64,000 bases of DNA from contig MU405284.1 in assembly GCA_022836615.1 (NCBI GenBank), forward strand, positions 1,111-65,110, written 5' to 3'. Position numbers and translations under genes: made by a program. Shown here one piece after another: positions 24,775-35,371 of this stretch (positions are counted from its first letter, which is position 1; each line of letters begins with the position of its first letter). Source of the DNA: Annulohypoxylon bovei var. microspora (taxonomy: Eukaryota; Ascomycota; Sordariomycetes; Xylariales; Hypoxylaceae). The notes below the pieces were generated by a model, which saw nothing but the letters and a program-made list of their open reading frames with translations, was not told the origin of the DNA and did no database searches.

Positions 24775-26098
24775 CAAGTAACAGGCCTATCAAGTTCTAT
24801 AGACTTTCTCGTCTTTTGGTTGAGTTATTATTGGCGCACTGGAGAGACGAAAATCCAATTAATATTCACTGTTGGAAATATACGGCATATAAGGCTCGAT
24901 TGTGTACACCAACTTATTGTACTGACTATATGAGTGGCGGGGAAAGTTCTACTGTTTACGCATCTCTATCAAAATATCGTATGCTATACCTGAAAGCAGT
25001 CTCTTGCCCACTAGATTTTCCTGTAAGTAGACAAATACCACGATACTGACTAGCTGAACGGTGTAGTAAGTGAGTGATAAACGGATTGGGAGATAAGTAA
25101 ATATCGTTTTGGTAGTCCTTTCTCACACCGGTCAGCTCGTCTTTCCATTTTGAGATGCTGATCAATAAGTCGTACCACCCGGCTTCAATTCAGATAGGAG
25201 CTGGTGTTTATTGAAGAACCCCCGATTGGTTCACCGTCAATTTTGGTACACTGCAATGCGCTTATGGTGGTATTGGGTTTGAGGGTGGAGGGCGGATACG
25301 ACCAAGTGACGTGTGGTGTATTTGAAGAAATATCGTGAATGAGGTAGAACAGGGCTCTATGAGGTATATATATACCTAATAATTAGGCTTTGCTCGATAA
25401 TAATAGTTGTGTATTATGCGTAAGGTCAATATATTCGGATCAAAATATAAAAAGTAATAGTTGCTAAAATGAACGTATTACACGGCCTTCTAGAGTACCA
25501 GGTAACCTTTGATTATTATGTTTTCTCTACTTATATTCCTGTGTTCTTGATTCGACCCATTATCAATCGAGACCGTCACTCAGCCTCGTCTGTATGTTTT
25601 CGTACACGTATACGCCCCTTTAACCTAGAGGAGAAGCACACCGAAGTACAGCAGTGTTCAATAGCCTTACGCCGTTGCTGAAAAACACGGAGAGGCAGTC
25701 TTACAAGAGCCTGAGTGGTAGCCTTCTGGTGTGAAATTACCCGTGCCGCAAAACACTTTGAATACTCCTAAGTTGTGTATGACAAGAATTAGGCATGAAT
25801 GTGGCCGTAATACCCGACATTAATCCCTAGAAGCACTTGCAGTCGGCTTTAGAGGCGTCTTGAGCCGCAATATTGCGGGTTTTCCTGAGTTCCCTGCGCT
25901 CCACGACTTCCATTTGCATTCTGAGCTCTGTGACTAAAGCCTATTAAATAATACTATAAGTATCTTGCCTAACTATGTGCAAATGTTCTACAAGGCTTAC
26001 CAACTTCTATCGTATATACTACTACCAAGTAGCCAGGAAATTACCACACCTTACATCATACTTTTTCCACACACCGTAACCTATCCACAACTACCACC
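24775..26098. other. Intergenic interval
   Basis: About 1.3 kb with short, non-conserved frames only (for example 25469-25681). It must carry both divergent promoters; no specific element was recognised. Confidence 0.5.
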
Positions 26099-27930
26099 AT
26101 GGGATTTCATGAAGACGTTCGACAAGGAACTGCCGTCGGGGGTAGACTCGTTTATTATATCAGGAGTAATCCAAATATTTTTAACGAGCAAGATCCCGCA
26201 GATGGTCTAACACCACTAGCTGCAGCAGCGGTCGCTGGTCACGCAGAAGAAGTTAAGCAGCTTCTTGACAAGGGCGCCAGAGCAGACGTCCTCTCTAGAA
26301 ACGGGGAAACACCACTACTCCTCGCTGCCTGGAAGACCAACAATAATCGACCTCGAATCATCCAGCTGCTCCTAACGAAGACGCCCTCTAGTTCTGTCGA
26401 TGCAACCTGTGCTAGCGCTGGTAACAAGACACCGCTGATGTTTGCTATCGAGAAAAGGGATCTAGAGTCTATAAGACTATTACGAAAAGCTGGGGCCTCT
26501 CTAGAGTTAGAGGATGATAGCAATCTCAACGCGGAAGAGATTGCCAATATGATGGAAGGTAGAATCTCTCTTGCACTCAACCCTGATAATGAACGACAGG
26601 CACTTGGAAGACTCTCTGACTACGCCTTATCTTTCCTACTATCTATTATTTCTTGGGTAAACATCCACGTCAACGGAATTGTCCGTCGGATATTCGGACT
26701 AAACCCTAGACCAGACGAAAACATCGACGAGGTAGAACCCTATTCTTTAGTCAAGCACAACTTAAAATAATTCCGCTAATCGTAAATTTGCAGGACGTGG
26801 ACATCCCTGAGGAGCCCAGCGGTGCCGAACTTGTTGAAAGCATTGGCAAATTTGTCGATGACAACCCTATACTGAAGCGTTTCTTCAAGGGCAAAGAAGA
26901 CTACATAAAAGAGTTAGCACAAAAGGCAGTAGATCTGGAGAACGACACCAGTACTTCCCTCGGTTGTAAAGAACTGTTACCTAAAACCATCAAAGTATCT
27001 TTGCATCAGCAGGTTCTATACTGTGGTGAGTGATCTCAACTTCTACATACGCATCTCATGTTATTCAACTCTGACGAATATATAGATGACAGCTCTTCGA
27101 TGAGGAAAGACGGTCGTTGGGATTCCCAGAAAAGCCTAATCGAGCGAATTACTAAGATCACCACGCGAATTCTTCCCGAAGGCGAAGGTGTTCTACTACG
27201 CTTCATAAACCAGGACGTGGAACACTCGTCGAACTTGAATTTAGACGGGATCGGGAATGTTCTCGAGTCAATTTCATGGAAGAGGGAAAGAAGTCATACC
27301 CAGATCGGCACCTATCTGAAATCCAAGATCCTCGAGCCGCTAGTTTATAGCAAGCTCGAATCCGAGCACGAGGGCCTCGAAAGGCCGTTTCTCATCTCTG
27401 TGATTACGGACGGCATGCCTACTCAAGAAAGCCCCTCTGAGTTCGTAGATGCGATCTTAGAATGTGGTGATAAGCTAGAGAAGGCTGGTTACCCTCGCAA
27501 GAGTACGTGTTTATACCTTATCTAAATCTCATTCTGAGAATGTTTTCTTCTAACCTCGTCAATTTTAGGTGTGAAGTTCATGGTGGGCCAAGTCGGTTCA
27601 GGAAAAGATGCAGCAAAGTTTCTCGACGGTCTCAGAAGTAATGCTGAGATTGCCGAAGTGGTATACTGTACATCAGGTAGGCCTCAACATGCCATGTGTT
27701 GCCTCCTCATATTACCCAGGTACTAACAATTTCCAGACCAGCTGGATGCCAAGTTCGCGGAATTCCACGAAAACGAGTGGGATCTAGACAGATGGGTGAG
27801 CATGATATGTATTCTTTGACTGGTAATTCTATCACCCGCTTGGGTGTTGCTAACCTCTTTCTTATAGCTAATTGAGACCCTATTCTCACCAATCAAGGAT
27901 CCTGAAACAATGAAAACAGAGGGAAAGTGA
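26099..27930 (+). CDS. Ankyrin-repeat plus von Willebrand factor A domain protein
   Basis: Six exons: 26099-26731, 26794-27025, 27086-27502, 27569-27676, 27737-27795 and 27868-27930; all phases agree, 503 residues. The N-terminal third carries ankyrin repeats (GLTPLAAAAVAGHAEEVKQL, GETPLLLAAWKTNN, KTPLMFAIEKRDLESIRLL). The second half is a von Willebrand A domain. The metal-site residues are in LYCDDSSSM (DxSxS), spliced across an exon junction, the threonine in QIGTYL, and the aspartate in SVITDGMPT. Such domains mediate metal-dependent protein binding. No signal peptide is seen; one hydrophobic stretch (ALSFLLSIISWVNIHVNGIV) lies between the two domains. The protein is probably intracellular. 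The domain combination points to a scaffolding or signalling role, but none is established here. Confidence 0.85.
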
Positions 27931-28444
27931 TAATATAGGTAGCTGGTATTGTTTCCATGAAGTACTATTATATGAGAAACGGGCAACACTAAGAGATTTT
28001 TAGGGTTAGGGTTAGGGTTTTGTTGGCATTGGCGTGGCGCCCAAATTGGAGTAGGGAGGGATGAACGACGACGTTTTATGAATGGATGACATCCATTTCC
28101 TTTGTTAAAGTTGCTACTTCATTCAAGTCATTTCCCATGGCATTAAGCTCTTTCAAATATTAACTCGTCTATCTTTAATCGTATCATTGACTTGCCCAGG
28201 TACTGTCCATCTTGTTTAGGTACTTACCTAGGTACCTATGTAAGACTTGAAAAAGGGGTTAGGGGTTAAGGGGCTACTAGGTAGGGAATACAAGTCTTAT
28301 CGATAGACAGGTACAAGCTCGGACCACGTAAATCTTGACGTACCTAACCCACGAGAATTTCCAACTTCAACACGACGATCTTGAAAATATCTTGATATTC
28401 GGCCGCGGCTTCTCGACAAGCCCCCCGATACCATCACACTTCCG
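27931..28444. other. Intergenic interval with TTAGGG run
   Basis: Contains the perfect three-unit TTAGGG run listed separately, a loose TTAGGGG tract near 28256 and an ACCTAGGT palindrome near 28228. It should hold the promoter of the LETM1-like gene. Confidence 0.5.
28000..28017 (+). repeat. Three perfect TTAGGG units (interstitial telomere-like, telobox)
   Basis: The plus strand reads three exact TTAGGG units followed by TTT, so the minus strand holds AAACCCTAA, the telobox core known from promoters of growth-related genes. It lies about 430 bp upstream of the LETM1-like start. A repair scar is the alternative explanation. Confidence 0.65.
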
Positions 28445-29527
28445 ATGCCACCTAACACCGGACTGCGCGTTGCGCGTGTCCACCCTTTGTTTCTTGGCCA
28501 TGGACCCGGGCTTCACACACCTGTGCTCGCGCCTCTCTTCACCACGCCCCATAGCTATCGAAAGCGGTTAGCCCCACCACGACCAAGTGCGCAACGAGCT
28601 GCCTCGACCAAATCGCAAGCCCAAGAGAACAAGGCAGCACCTCCTCAATCCATCTCCGAGCTCACCTCCTCCACAACCCGTCCAACCTCGCCCCTCCCAC
28701 CCTCCACATTCCTCAACCCACCGGCCTCAACGCGCCCTCCGCCTCTAGTCCTCCCAACTCGCGACCCCTCGACCTCGACGATCTCGTACTGGTACCAGTA
28801 CGGCAAGGCCTACACGACCTTCTACAAGACCGGTCTGCGCGCCATCTTCACGAACCGGCGCCTGCTCGCGCAGTCCCCCTCCGCCTCCACGCCCACATCC
28901 TCCACCCTCCCCACGCGCTCCGACTCGCTCCTGCGCCAGCGCGTGCGACACGACCTACCGCGACTCCCGGCCTTCGGGCTGCTACTCCTGCTCTTCGGAG
29001 AGCTAACGCCCTTCGTGGTTCTCGCCTTCCCGCGGCTAACGCCGTACACGTGCCGGATCCCCACCCAAGTCGACGTACTGCAGCGGGGCACGGAAGCGCG
29101 GCGCGCCGCCAGCGCCGCCTCCCTGGCGCGCGTGCAGGGGCCGGCGCGCGGGAGCCTGGCGAGCGGCCACGTGTGCCGCAGCCTGGGGCTGACGAACGCG
29201 CTGTGGGACCGGGTGGGTCTGGACTCGCCGTTCGGGGCGGCGGCGGCGGCGCGCGCGGTGCGGCGCATCGCCGCGGACGACGCGATGATCCGCGACGGCG
29301 GGGCGGTGGCCGATCTGGTGGACGAGGAGGTCGTGCTGGCGTGCGAGGACCGCGGGATGTACGTTCGGGGCAAGTCGGTTGAGGGCTTGAGGGGCGAGCT
29401 GGAGGAGTGGTTGCGCAAGTCGGCTCCTGAGAAGCGCGGGAAGGACGATGCTTCGAAGGAGGTGGAGAGGGAGGAGGCTGAGGATAAGGTTAGGGGGTTG
29501 TTGCTTGGACTGGATGGGGAGTTTTGA
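28445..29527 (+). CDS. LETM1-domain-like mitochondrial protein
   Basis: A single GC-rich exon of 360 residues. The first 60 residues are rich in R, S, P and A without acidic residues, as in a mitochondrial presequence. A LETM1-like core follows. RQRVRHDLPRLPAFGLLLLL leads into the single inner-membrane segment, then ELTPFVVLAFPRLTPYTCRIP resembles the PF-hEL-P-LFP signature of the family. The C-terminal part has helical, charged segments as in the ribosome-binding domain, ending with an acidic lysine-rich tail. LETM1/Mdm38 proteins act at the matrix side of the inner membrane in K+/H+ homeostasis and ribosome attachment. This is a shorter, diverged member, and exact function is inference. Low complexity in the first third makes the exact start uncertain. 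Confidence 0.7.
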   Translation: MPPNTGLRVARVHPLFLGHGPGLHTPVLAPLFTTPHSYRKRLAPPRPSAQRAASTKSQAQENKAAPPQSISELTSSTTRPTSPLPPSTFLNPPASTRPPPLVLPTRDPSTSTISYWYQYGKAYTTFYKTGLRAIFTNRRLLAQSPSASTPTSSTLPTRSDSLLRQRVRHDLPRLPAFGLLLLLFGELTPFVVLAFPRLTPYTCRIPTQVDVLQRGTEARRAASAASLARVQGPARGSLASGHVCRSLGLTNALWDRVGLDSPFGAAAAARAVRRIAADDAMIRDGGAVADLVDEEVVLACEDRGMYVRGKSVEGLRGELEEWLRKSAPEKRGKDDASKEVEREEAEDKVRGLLLGLDGEF

Positions 29528-30053
29528 GTTTACTAAATGTCTACGGATGATATGGACTATGGGTTAATCCATATCCTAGTCATGTGCTCAAGATTCTACG
29601 TGTAATGATACGAACATTTGTACGATATGGCCACAACGGGCTAAAAGGGCAGGCATGACGGATCAGACAAAACTTGGCTCAATAAAAGCAACATAGCAGG
29701 CAACAAAAGGCAGTAAGCTCAATTCAGGGAAATCATTGTCATCGGTGGATGGCTTGCATTCATGCTATCAATTCTATCTTAGAATTGGAAAGCAACCCGT
29801 AGCAGAGGCTAAGGGTAAGGCTAACAGCTCTATCTTTTATGCATGCACACTAGTACCGTGGTGAAAAAACCTCAGCCCCGATCTAAGATTTCCAGTAGAC
29901 GTCCAGCAAGCCTTGGAACACATCTAGTAGACTCCTTTATCCATGCAAACGGTTGTTCGACCAAAGGAGAATTGCAATAGATGAAGCCCATGTCCTAAAT
30001 CATGAAAGGACGAAGGCGTACACCGTGAAGCTGTGTATTCTAGGGTGGCTCAC
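29528..30053. other. Convergent intergenic interval
   Basis: Between the LETM1-like and Nab3-like stop codons. No gene or repeat was recognised. Confidence 0.5.
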
Positions 30054-32742
30054 TTATTGTCGGTATCGAGCCAGCTGTGCCATGATGTTTTGCACATGCT
30101 GACTAGGGTCACTGCCTTGAGCACCTGGTGCACGGGGAGCAGGTGCGGGCTGATAGCCTGGGTTGTACGGTCGGTTTGGTCCAGGCGCTTGAGAAAGATT
30201 GGTTGCTCCGGTGCCGGCGAAGTTTAGAGCCGCATTGGGGTTGACAGGGACACGTCCAGTCGGCTGGCCGGTAGCGTAACCCTGAGGGTAACCCTGGGGA
30301 TAACCTTGGGGGTATCCTTGGGGGGTATTAGGGGTACCTTGCTGGCTATGAAGATTTCCAAGAATCTTCTGCAAGGTGGCGTTATCCAAGGGTCCGCCAG
30401 TGCTGCTAGCCGGGGGAGGGGCTGGTGCGCTAGGGTAAGGCTGACTGGGATATGAAGGGGGTCCATATGTAGGTTGCGGCGCCTGAGGGTATTGAGTAGG
30501 AGCAGGCGGATACTGCACACCGCCATAGGGAGGTGGGGGCTGGACTTGAGATTTGGCGCGGTTAACAAGCTGCGCGGCGATGCTAGGGGCGAGGTCTCTA
30601 TATTGATCATATCGGATATTGTCACGTCCGCCCGAGCGATTGAACACCTGCAGTGAGATAACACCGGTTTGTTGTGCTTGAAAGTCGAGCTCAACCACCG
30701 CATAGACGCCTTCCACCACTTGACGTTGGATCACAGCCTCTCGAGGCAAACTAGAATGAAGGTACATAACCTGCACCTTTAAGCCCAGGTCAAGGAAGGC
30801 ACGCTCAGCCCAGTTAACAAATCCTCTTTCGACTTCTTGGAGCAGGAGGAATTGTACATCAGGAATATCTCCTCCATATCGGCGAGGGATTTCGAGTTCT
30901 GCCTCAGAAGTGTGACGCCGGTATGGGCTAGGGCTTCGGCGGCGGTAATTGCCCGAGTCACGTCTTCCGTAGCTAGGAGAACGCGAACGACCACGGGCAC
31001 CATATTCGTCATAATGACCATGGGCGCTATCATAAGAATTCTGTTGGCGATGGGTTGCTCGTCGAGGAGACGGTTGACGACTAGGACGATAATCGTCACG
31101 TCGGCTGCGTCCACCACCATCGTGACGTTCATGTCGTTCATTACGTTCACTTTCTCGCTTAGTCTTGCTAACGCGTTTTTCACCGCTATCTCCTTCTTTC
31201 TTCTGTGCGCGGGAAAATTCAAGGTCCACGTTTTGTTAGAATGCGAACATGATGATATGATGAAAGGGGTCACTCACGAATCTTGCGGCCTCTAACGTCG
31301 ATTCCCTGCAAGTTATCCATTGCAGCTTGACCTTCCGCTAAAGTGTGGTACTGGACAAAACCATATGCTTGCTTGAGAGAGATCTGTGCCAAGCGGCCAT
31401 ACTTAGAGAAGATATCAAACACCTCCTTCTTTGAGACCCTGTCGCTGGAAAGATTTCCTAAGAAGAGAAACAGTTAGCGATCAATAAGCATAGAAGGTAT
31501 GCATATGGAAAGGAACTTGCCAATAAATAATCTTGATCCCTCAGGGAAACGGTCCCACTTCGCCTCGGACACATAACGTCGTTCTTCGTGCAGGAAAGTT
31601 TCCCATTGTTGAGACTGGTCAGTCGGCTGCGCTTGGAGGCCTGTCGCAGTAACATAAGTAGGATCAAACTGCGCTACTGGGAATGGGTGGGCAGGCAATG
31701 CACTAAGAGAAGATGAGGACGGCGGCGGTGGTAAAGTATTACGAGCCTCTAGAGCCGTCCCGGGAGCCCCGACTGTGTAAGTGCCGGGGGGAGGAGGCAG
31801 AGACGAAGGGACGCCGGTGGCATGAGAATAAGAAATACCCGGCTGATAGTTAAAGCCAGGAACATCTTCTAGACGTACATGTGGCTGGGTCGGGGGCATT
31901 TGCTGAGACATGGGCGGTCTAGGTGGCAAGGACACAGAGGGTATGTTCGCAGAATTCTGTGGTACCGATGATTGACTGGCAGATCCAGTGGAAGAATTAC
32001 CTATGATCTGGTCCACGAGGCTCTGGATATCAATTGCATCATTGGGAGCACTTGGAAGGGCTTCACTCTGGGGTTCAGTCTTCTCAGTGCCAGCCTCTGC
32101 GGGTGGCTGAGATGCATCCATATGGGCGGTCGATGAGGCAACTACGGCCTGTCCCTGCGGCTCATGAGGTTCTTGGGCCTCTTGTGGGCTCGAGCGGCTC
32201 GAGTTCGGAACAGGTTGGTGGTGCACATGGTGGACAGGGATACTGGGGGAAAGATCATGTGAAGAAGTGTTAACTTCAGAATGACTTGTCTGAGATTCAG
32301 ACAGATCAGAACTAAGAGTAGATGTGCTCGGTTTGGATACATCTTGCTGGGCTTCAAAAGCACCATTCTGTTGATCATGATTAGACAGTTCGGCGATACT
32401 ATCATCCTTAACTAAGGTTGCTCCCTCTTTCTCGTTGCCGCCATTGCCGTCTCTGAGAATGGACGAATGTAAAAAGGCAACACCAACGCCATGGGGGTTG
32501 CTGTCTTGATGGGTGATCATCGTGATACCGCCGGTTTCTTGGCCTGCTGCTGAGGCTACATAACTGGTCTGGTCCGCGGCAGCTGCGGACGAGACCTGGT
32601 CGCCGTCGAAAAGTGACATTGCATACAAAGTGTCGGCTTGATCTTGAAGAGCTGGTACTACAACTGGTGATGAAGGATGAAGGGGGGCTGGCGATACCGG
32701 GGTTAGGTTGGCGGTTGCCAGAAGTGGTGAGGTTCCTGTCAT
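30054..32742 (-). CDS. NAB3: Nab3-like RNA-binding protein (Nrd1-Nab3-Sen1 termination)
   Basis: Three exons on the minus strand: 32742-31521, 31457-31278 and about 31228-30054. The start is the first ATG (MTGTSPLLATANL); upstream in-frame codons begin with TTG. The N-terminal 400 residues are acidic, S/Q/P-rich and low in complexity. One RRM follows, with RNP2 RLFIGNLSS and RNP1 QAYGFVQYH. Next come an RS/RD-rich linker, a segment of anticodon-binding-like fold (VQFLLLQEVERGFVNWAERA), and a P/Q/Y-rich tail with four QGYP repeats ending in a conserved-looking HVQNIMAQLARYRQ. Nab3 binds nascent RNA in the nucleus and directs early Pol II termination and decay. Intron 1 has a GC donor (GCAAGT). 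Intron 2 starts with GTGAGT but has no AG before the coding sequence resumes, so the third exon start is provisional. Confidence 0.82.
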
Positions 32743-33430
32743 CCAGGTGACATGGGATGGGAAGACTGGGGAATGTTGCCTTGGGTATCCGGATATGATA
32801 GTTGGCAACCCTTTGGATCTGCGATCGAGATGTACGAAGTACCTAGTTAAGTTGCTGTTGTGTTGATAGATGTTGTGTAATGCGATGGCAGTTGGTAATA
32901 TTGCCTTTGGAGCGGATCATCTGAAAATAACCAGTCCGAAATGGCAAAAAATCACGCCGTGTAGAGGCAAAGAAGTAGACTCGTGTGTTGTGTGAGTACT
33001 AGGTGGGTAGAGATTAAAAAGTGAGAGTGGAGAGTTGGGACGAAAAGGTGGAAAAAAAAATAGAATCGATCAAATCTACTTGAACATTTGGGATGAATGT
33101 AGATTGGCACGCGTATTCTTGCACGCGCCTTTGCGGTTTTTGTTGGTACTGATGGATGTGAACAAATAATTGATAGCGACTACCCAAGGTACCTCACCTG
33201 AGTAATCACACAATAGGTACTGTTCAAGGGGATCAAGGGGATTAATGGAGGTATCATGTATGAGAATAATAGGTAGTGAGAGACGTAGAGATGTGGAGGG
33301 GGGTTGAGGCTTTGCAAAGATGCAAGGCTGGGAGCTGGGATTGATGAATGGATGGGACTAAACTCCGATGATGAAGAATGCAAGAAATTTTCTAGAAAGG
33401 AATTGCCCTCTAACAAACGCTGTATGTACA
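32743..33430. other. Upstream region of the Nab3 gene
   Basis: 5' leader and promoter of the minus-strand Nab3 gene, up to the target-site copy (33422-33430) of the MITE. Frames here are on one strand only and lack family features. Confidence 0.5.
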
Positions 33431-33487
33431 CAGTAAGTCTAATTACACAGCCCAGTTTTTCCCTTAGAAACAGCCCATCCACTTTTT
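33431..33487. repeat. Left terminal inverted repeat of the MITE
   Basis: Exact reverse complement of 34105-34161. Confidence 0.9.
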
Positions 33488-34104
33488 TAATACATTTCAT
33501 TGGCTCCCACAGACTAAAACTGGATCGTTCCAGAGGTACATTCTTTCGCATACAAATTGTCATATAAATGCATGTACTATTCGTACTTATTCAATTGAAC
33601 TTTGTAAACTCCATACCGCTACCTATCATATTAGGTATTTAATAAGACATATTATACCTATTCGAAAGGGCTTTAAAAAGGCTATTTAATAAATATTATT
33701 TTAATATTTAAAGATGCATTTTGAAGATGTACCGAGGGTAAAAAGGTGGGTGTATCTAAGGTGTGTTAGGACAAAGGTAGTCACGTGATACCCTTAGTTT
33801 AGAACATTGCCCCTCTACCCCCCCTTTACTCAAATACCTTCAAGTCCGCTTAACATCTTCAAATCGCAACTTCAAGCATTAAAATTACATTTATTAAATA
33901 GCTCTTTTAAAGCGCTTTCGAATGAATATAGTGCATTCAGTTAGATCTTGAATCCTCAATGTGATATTATGAAAATCGCACGTAAAAGTAAAATTTAATT
34001 GAATTGGCACAGATAGTACATGCATTTGTATTGAGGTTTGTATGAGTAATAAAGTACCGTTGATGCTGTGTAGGTGAGAACCAATAGAATCCTTAGATTC
34101 GCTC

Positions 34105-34161
34105 AAAAAGTGGATGGGCTGTTTCTAAGGGAAAAACTGGGCTGTGTAATTAGACTTACTG
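34105..34161. repeat. Right terminal inverted repeat of the MITE
   Basis: Exact reverse complement of 33431-33487, followed by the second copy of the 9-bp target duplication. Confidence 0.9.
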
Positions 34162-34170
34162 GTATGTACA

Positions 34171-34638
34171 GGGCTACTATTATTGGCTGATTTAAGATTA
34201 TACTACCGGCTATAGGATTATTTAAAAGCTCTAGCGGTTAAATGAATACACTTGCTCTTAACCGATAACGGCCCATATTTTTATATTTGAATACTTGAAC
34301 ATTCGAAATACTTAGCTATTACAGATGTCATAACAACATCCGATTGAAGCACCCTACAATACCTACATGTACTAGGTAATTACCACTACCTACCATACCT
34401 ACCTGGGCACATCCAAAGGACTAGAATATAATAGAACAGTTTAATTCAATTGCATTTACAAATTACCTACCCAGATACTGACCTATCTACTTATAAGGTA
34501 GCTATTTCTTTCTAATTCAAGTTATAATTGACTATGGATTGGAATCAACAACACAAAAGTCATATGCTACTGATTCAACACCAAAAGCTAGAGCACTGAC
34601 TTGAAGAATCAGGACGCAAAGGCTTCTAACTAAAAATC
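34171..34638. other. Upstream region of the release-factor gene
   Basis: AT-rich promoter interval with several CTACCTAC runs near 34385-34400. No gene is seen. Confidence 0.5.
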
Positions 34639-35371
34639 ATGTTCCGATATCTGTCCACGAGGTTAACTTCATCTCCCGTGTCTGCGTATCTTGGAACATC
34701 ACACCGGCTTGTGCGATCTGCACACCACCAGGCGCACGATGCTTGGTTCGACCAAGACGACCTAGATGAAGCTAGAAAATGGCACGCTTCGTTCAACGAG
34801 GATAGCGTGCCAAAGGGCCAGACAAGCTATTCAAGGTCGAGCGGACCTGGAGGACAGCACGTGAACAAGTAAGCAGTTCCAATTTGTATCACGTCTAGAG
34901 GTAGGTACCTAGATCTAATAGTTCGACTAGAACTGAGAGCAAAGCCACGACAGTGTGGTCTATCGAAGAACTATCCAAGAGTCTGCCTAAATTAATGCGT
35001 TCAGTAATACGCTCTTCAAAATACTATACCAAACGGCATGATTCTATTACGATTCAAGCGCAGACCCACCGAAACAGGTCCGCGAATACCGAGGATAACC
35101 ACCTCAAGTTGCTCGAGGAACTGCAGAAGATGTACAAGCAACATATACCTGGGGAGACCAGTAAGGAGACGATCAAGAAGTACGAAGACTTGTAAGTGAG
35201 CTGCGCTTTACTTCTTATCTCTATATGTATATTTTGTCGGGTTCTAATTGTGTCGGGTTGTAACTGATTGAAAAAAAACACAGAGAAAAATCATATCGAG
35301 AGAGCAGGTTACAGTTGAAGAAACATCACAGCACGAAGAAGATGCTCCGAAAAGGAAATAATGATGAGTAG
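34639..35371 (+). CDS. Mitochondrial GGQ-domain peptidyl-tRNA hydrolase (ICT1/Pth4-like)
   Basis: Three exons, 34639-34868, 34931-35191 and 35284-35371; phase-continuous, 192 residues. Residues 1-35 are basic and hydroxylated (MFRYLSTRLTSSPVSAYLG), a likely mitochondrial targeting sequence. The RF-1-type catalytic motif GPGGQ is in SRSSGPGGQHVNK at about residue 69. The C-terminal tail is strongly basic (RLQLKKHHSTKKMLRKG), as in proteins that enter the empty mRNA channel of stalled ribosomes. The family releases peptides from stalled mitochondrial ribosomes in a codon-independent way. The length suits the ICT1/Pth4 group and is much too short for a full release factor with codon-recognition domains. 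The second intron ends in a long A run before CACAG. Confidence 0.87.

Larger units (their letters stand above)
33431..34161. mobile_element. 731-bp Mutator-like MITE with 57-bp inverted repeats
   Basis: The ends are perfect 57-bp inverted repeats (33431-33487 and 34105-34161) starting CAGTAAGTCTAATTACACAG. Directly outside is an exact 9-bp duplication, GTATGTACA (33422-33430 and 34162-34170). Nine-base target duplications are typical of Mutator-like elements; hAT elements make 8 and mariner elements make TA. The AT-rich interior has no transposase frame, so it is non-autonomous. Because both arms and the duplication are intact and not RIP-mutated, the insertion is recent or escaped RIP. It sits between the Nab3 promoter and the release-factor gene. 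Confidence 0.88.
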
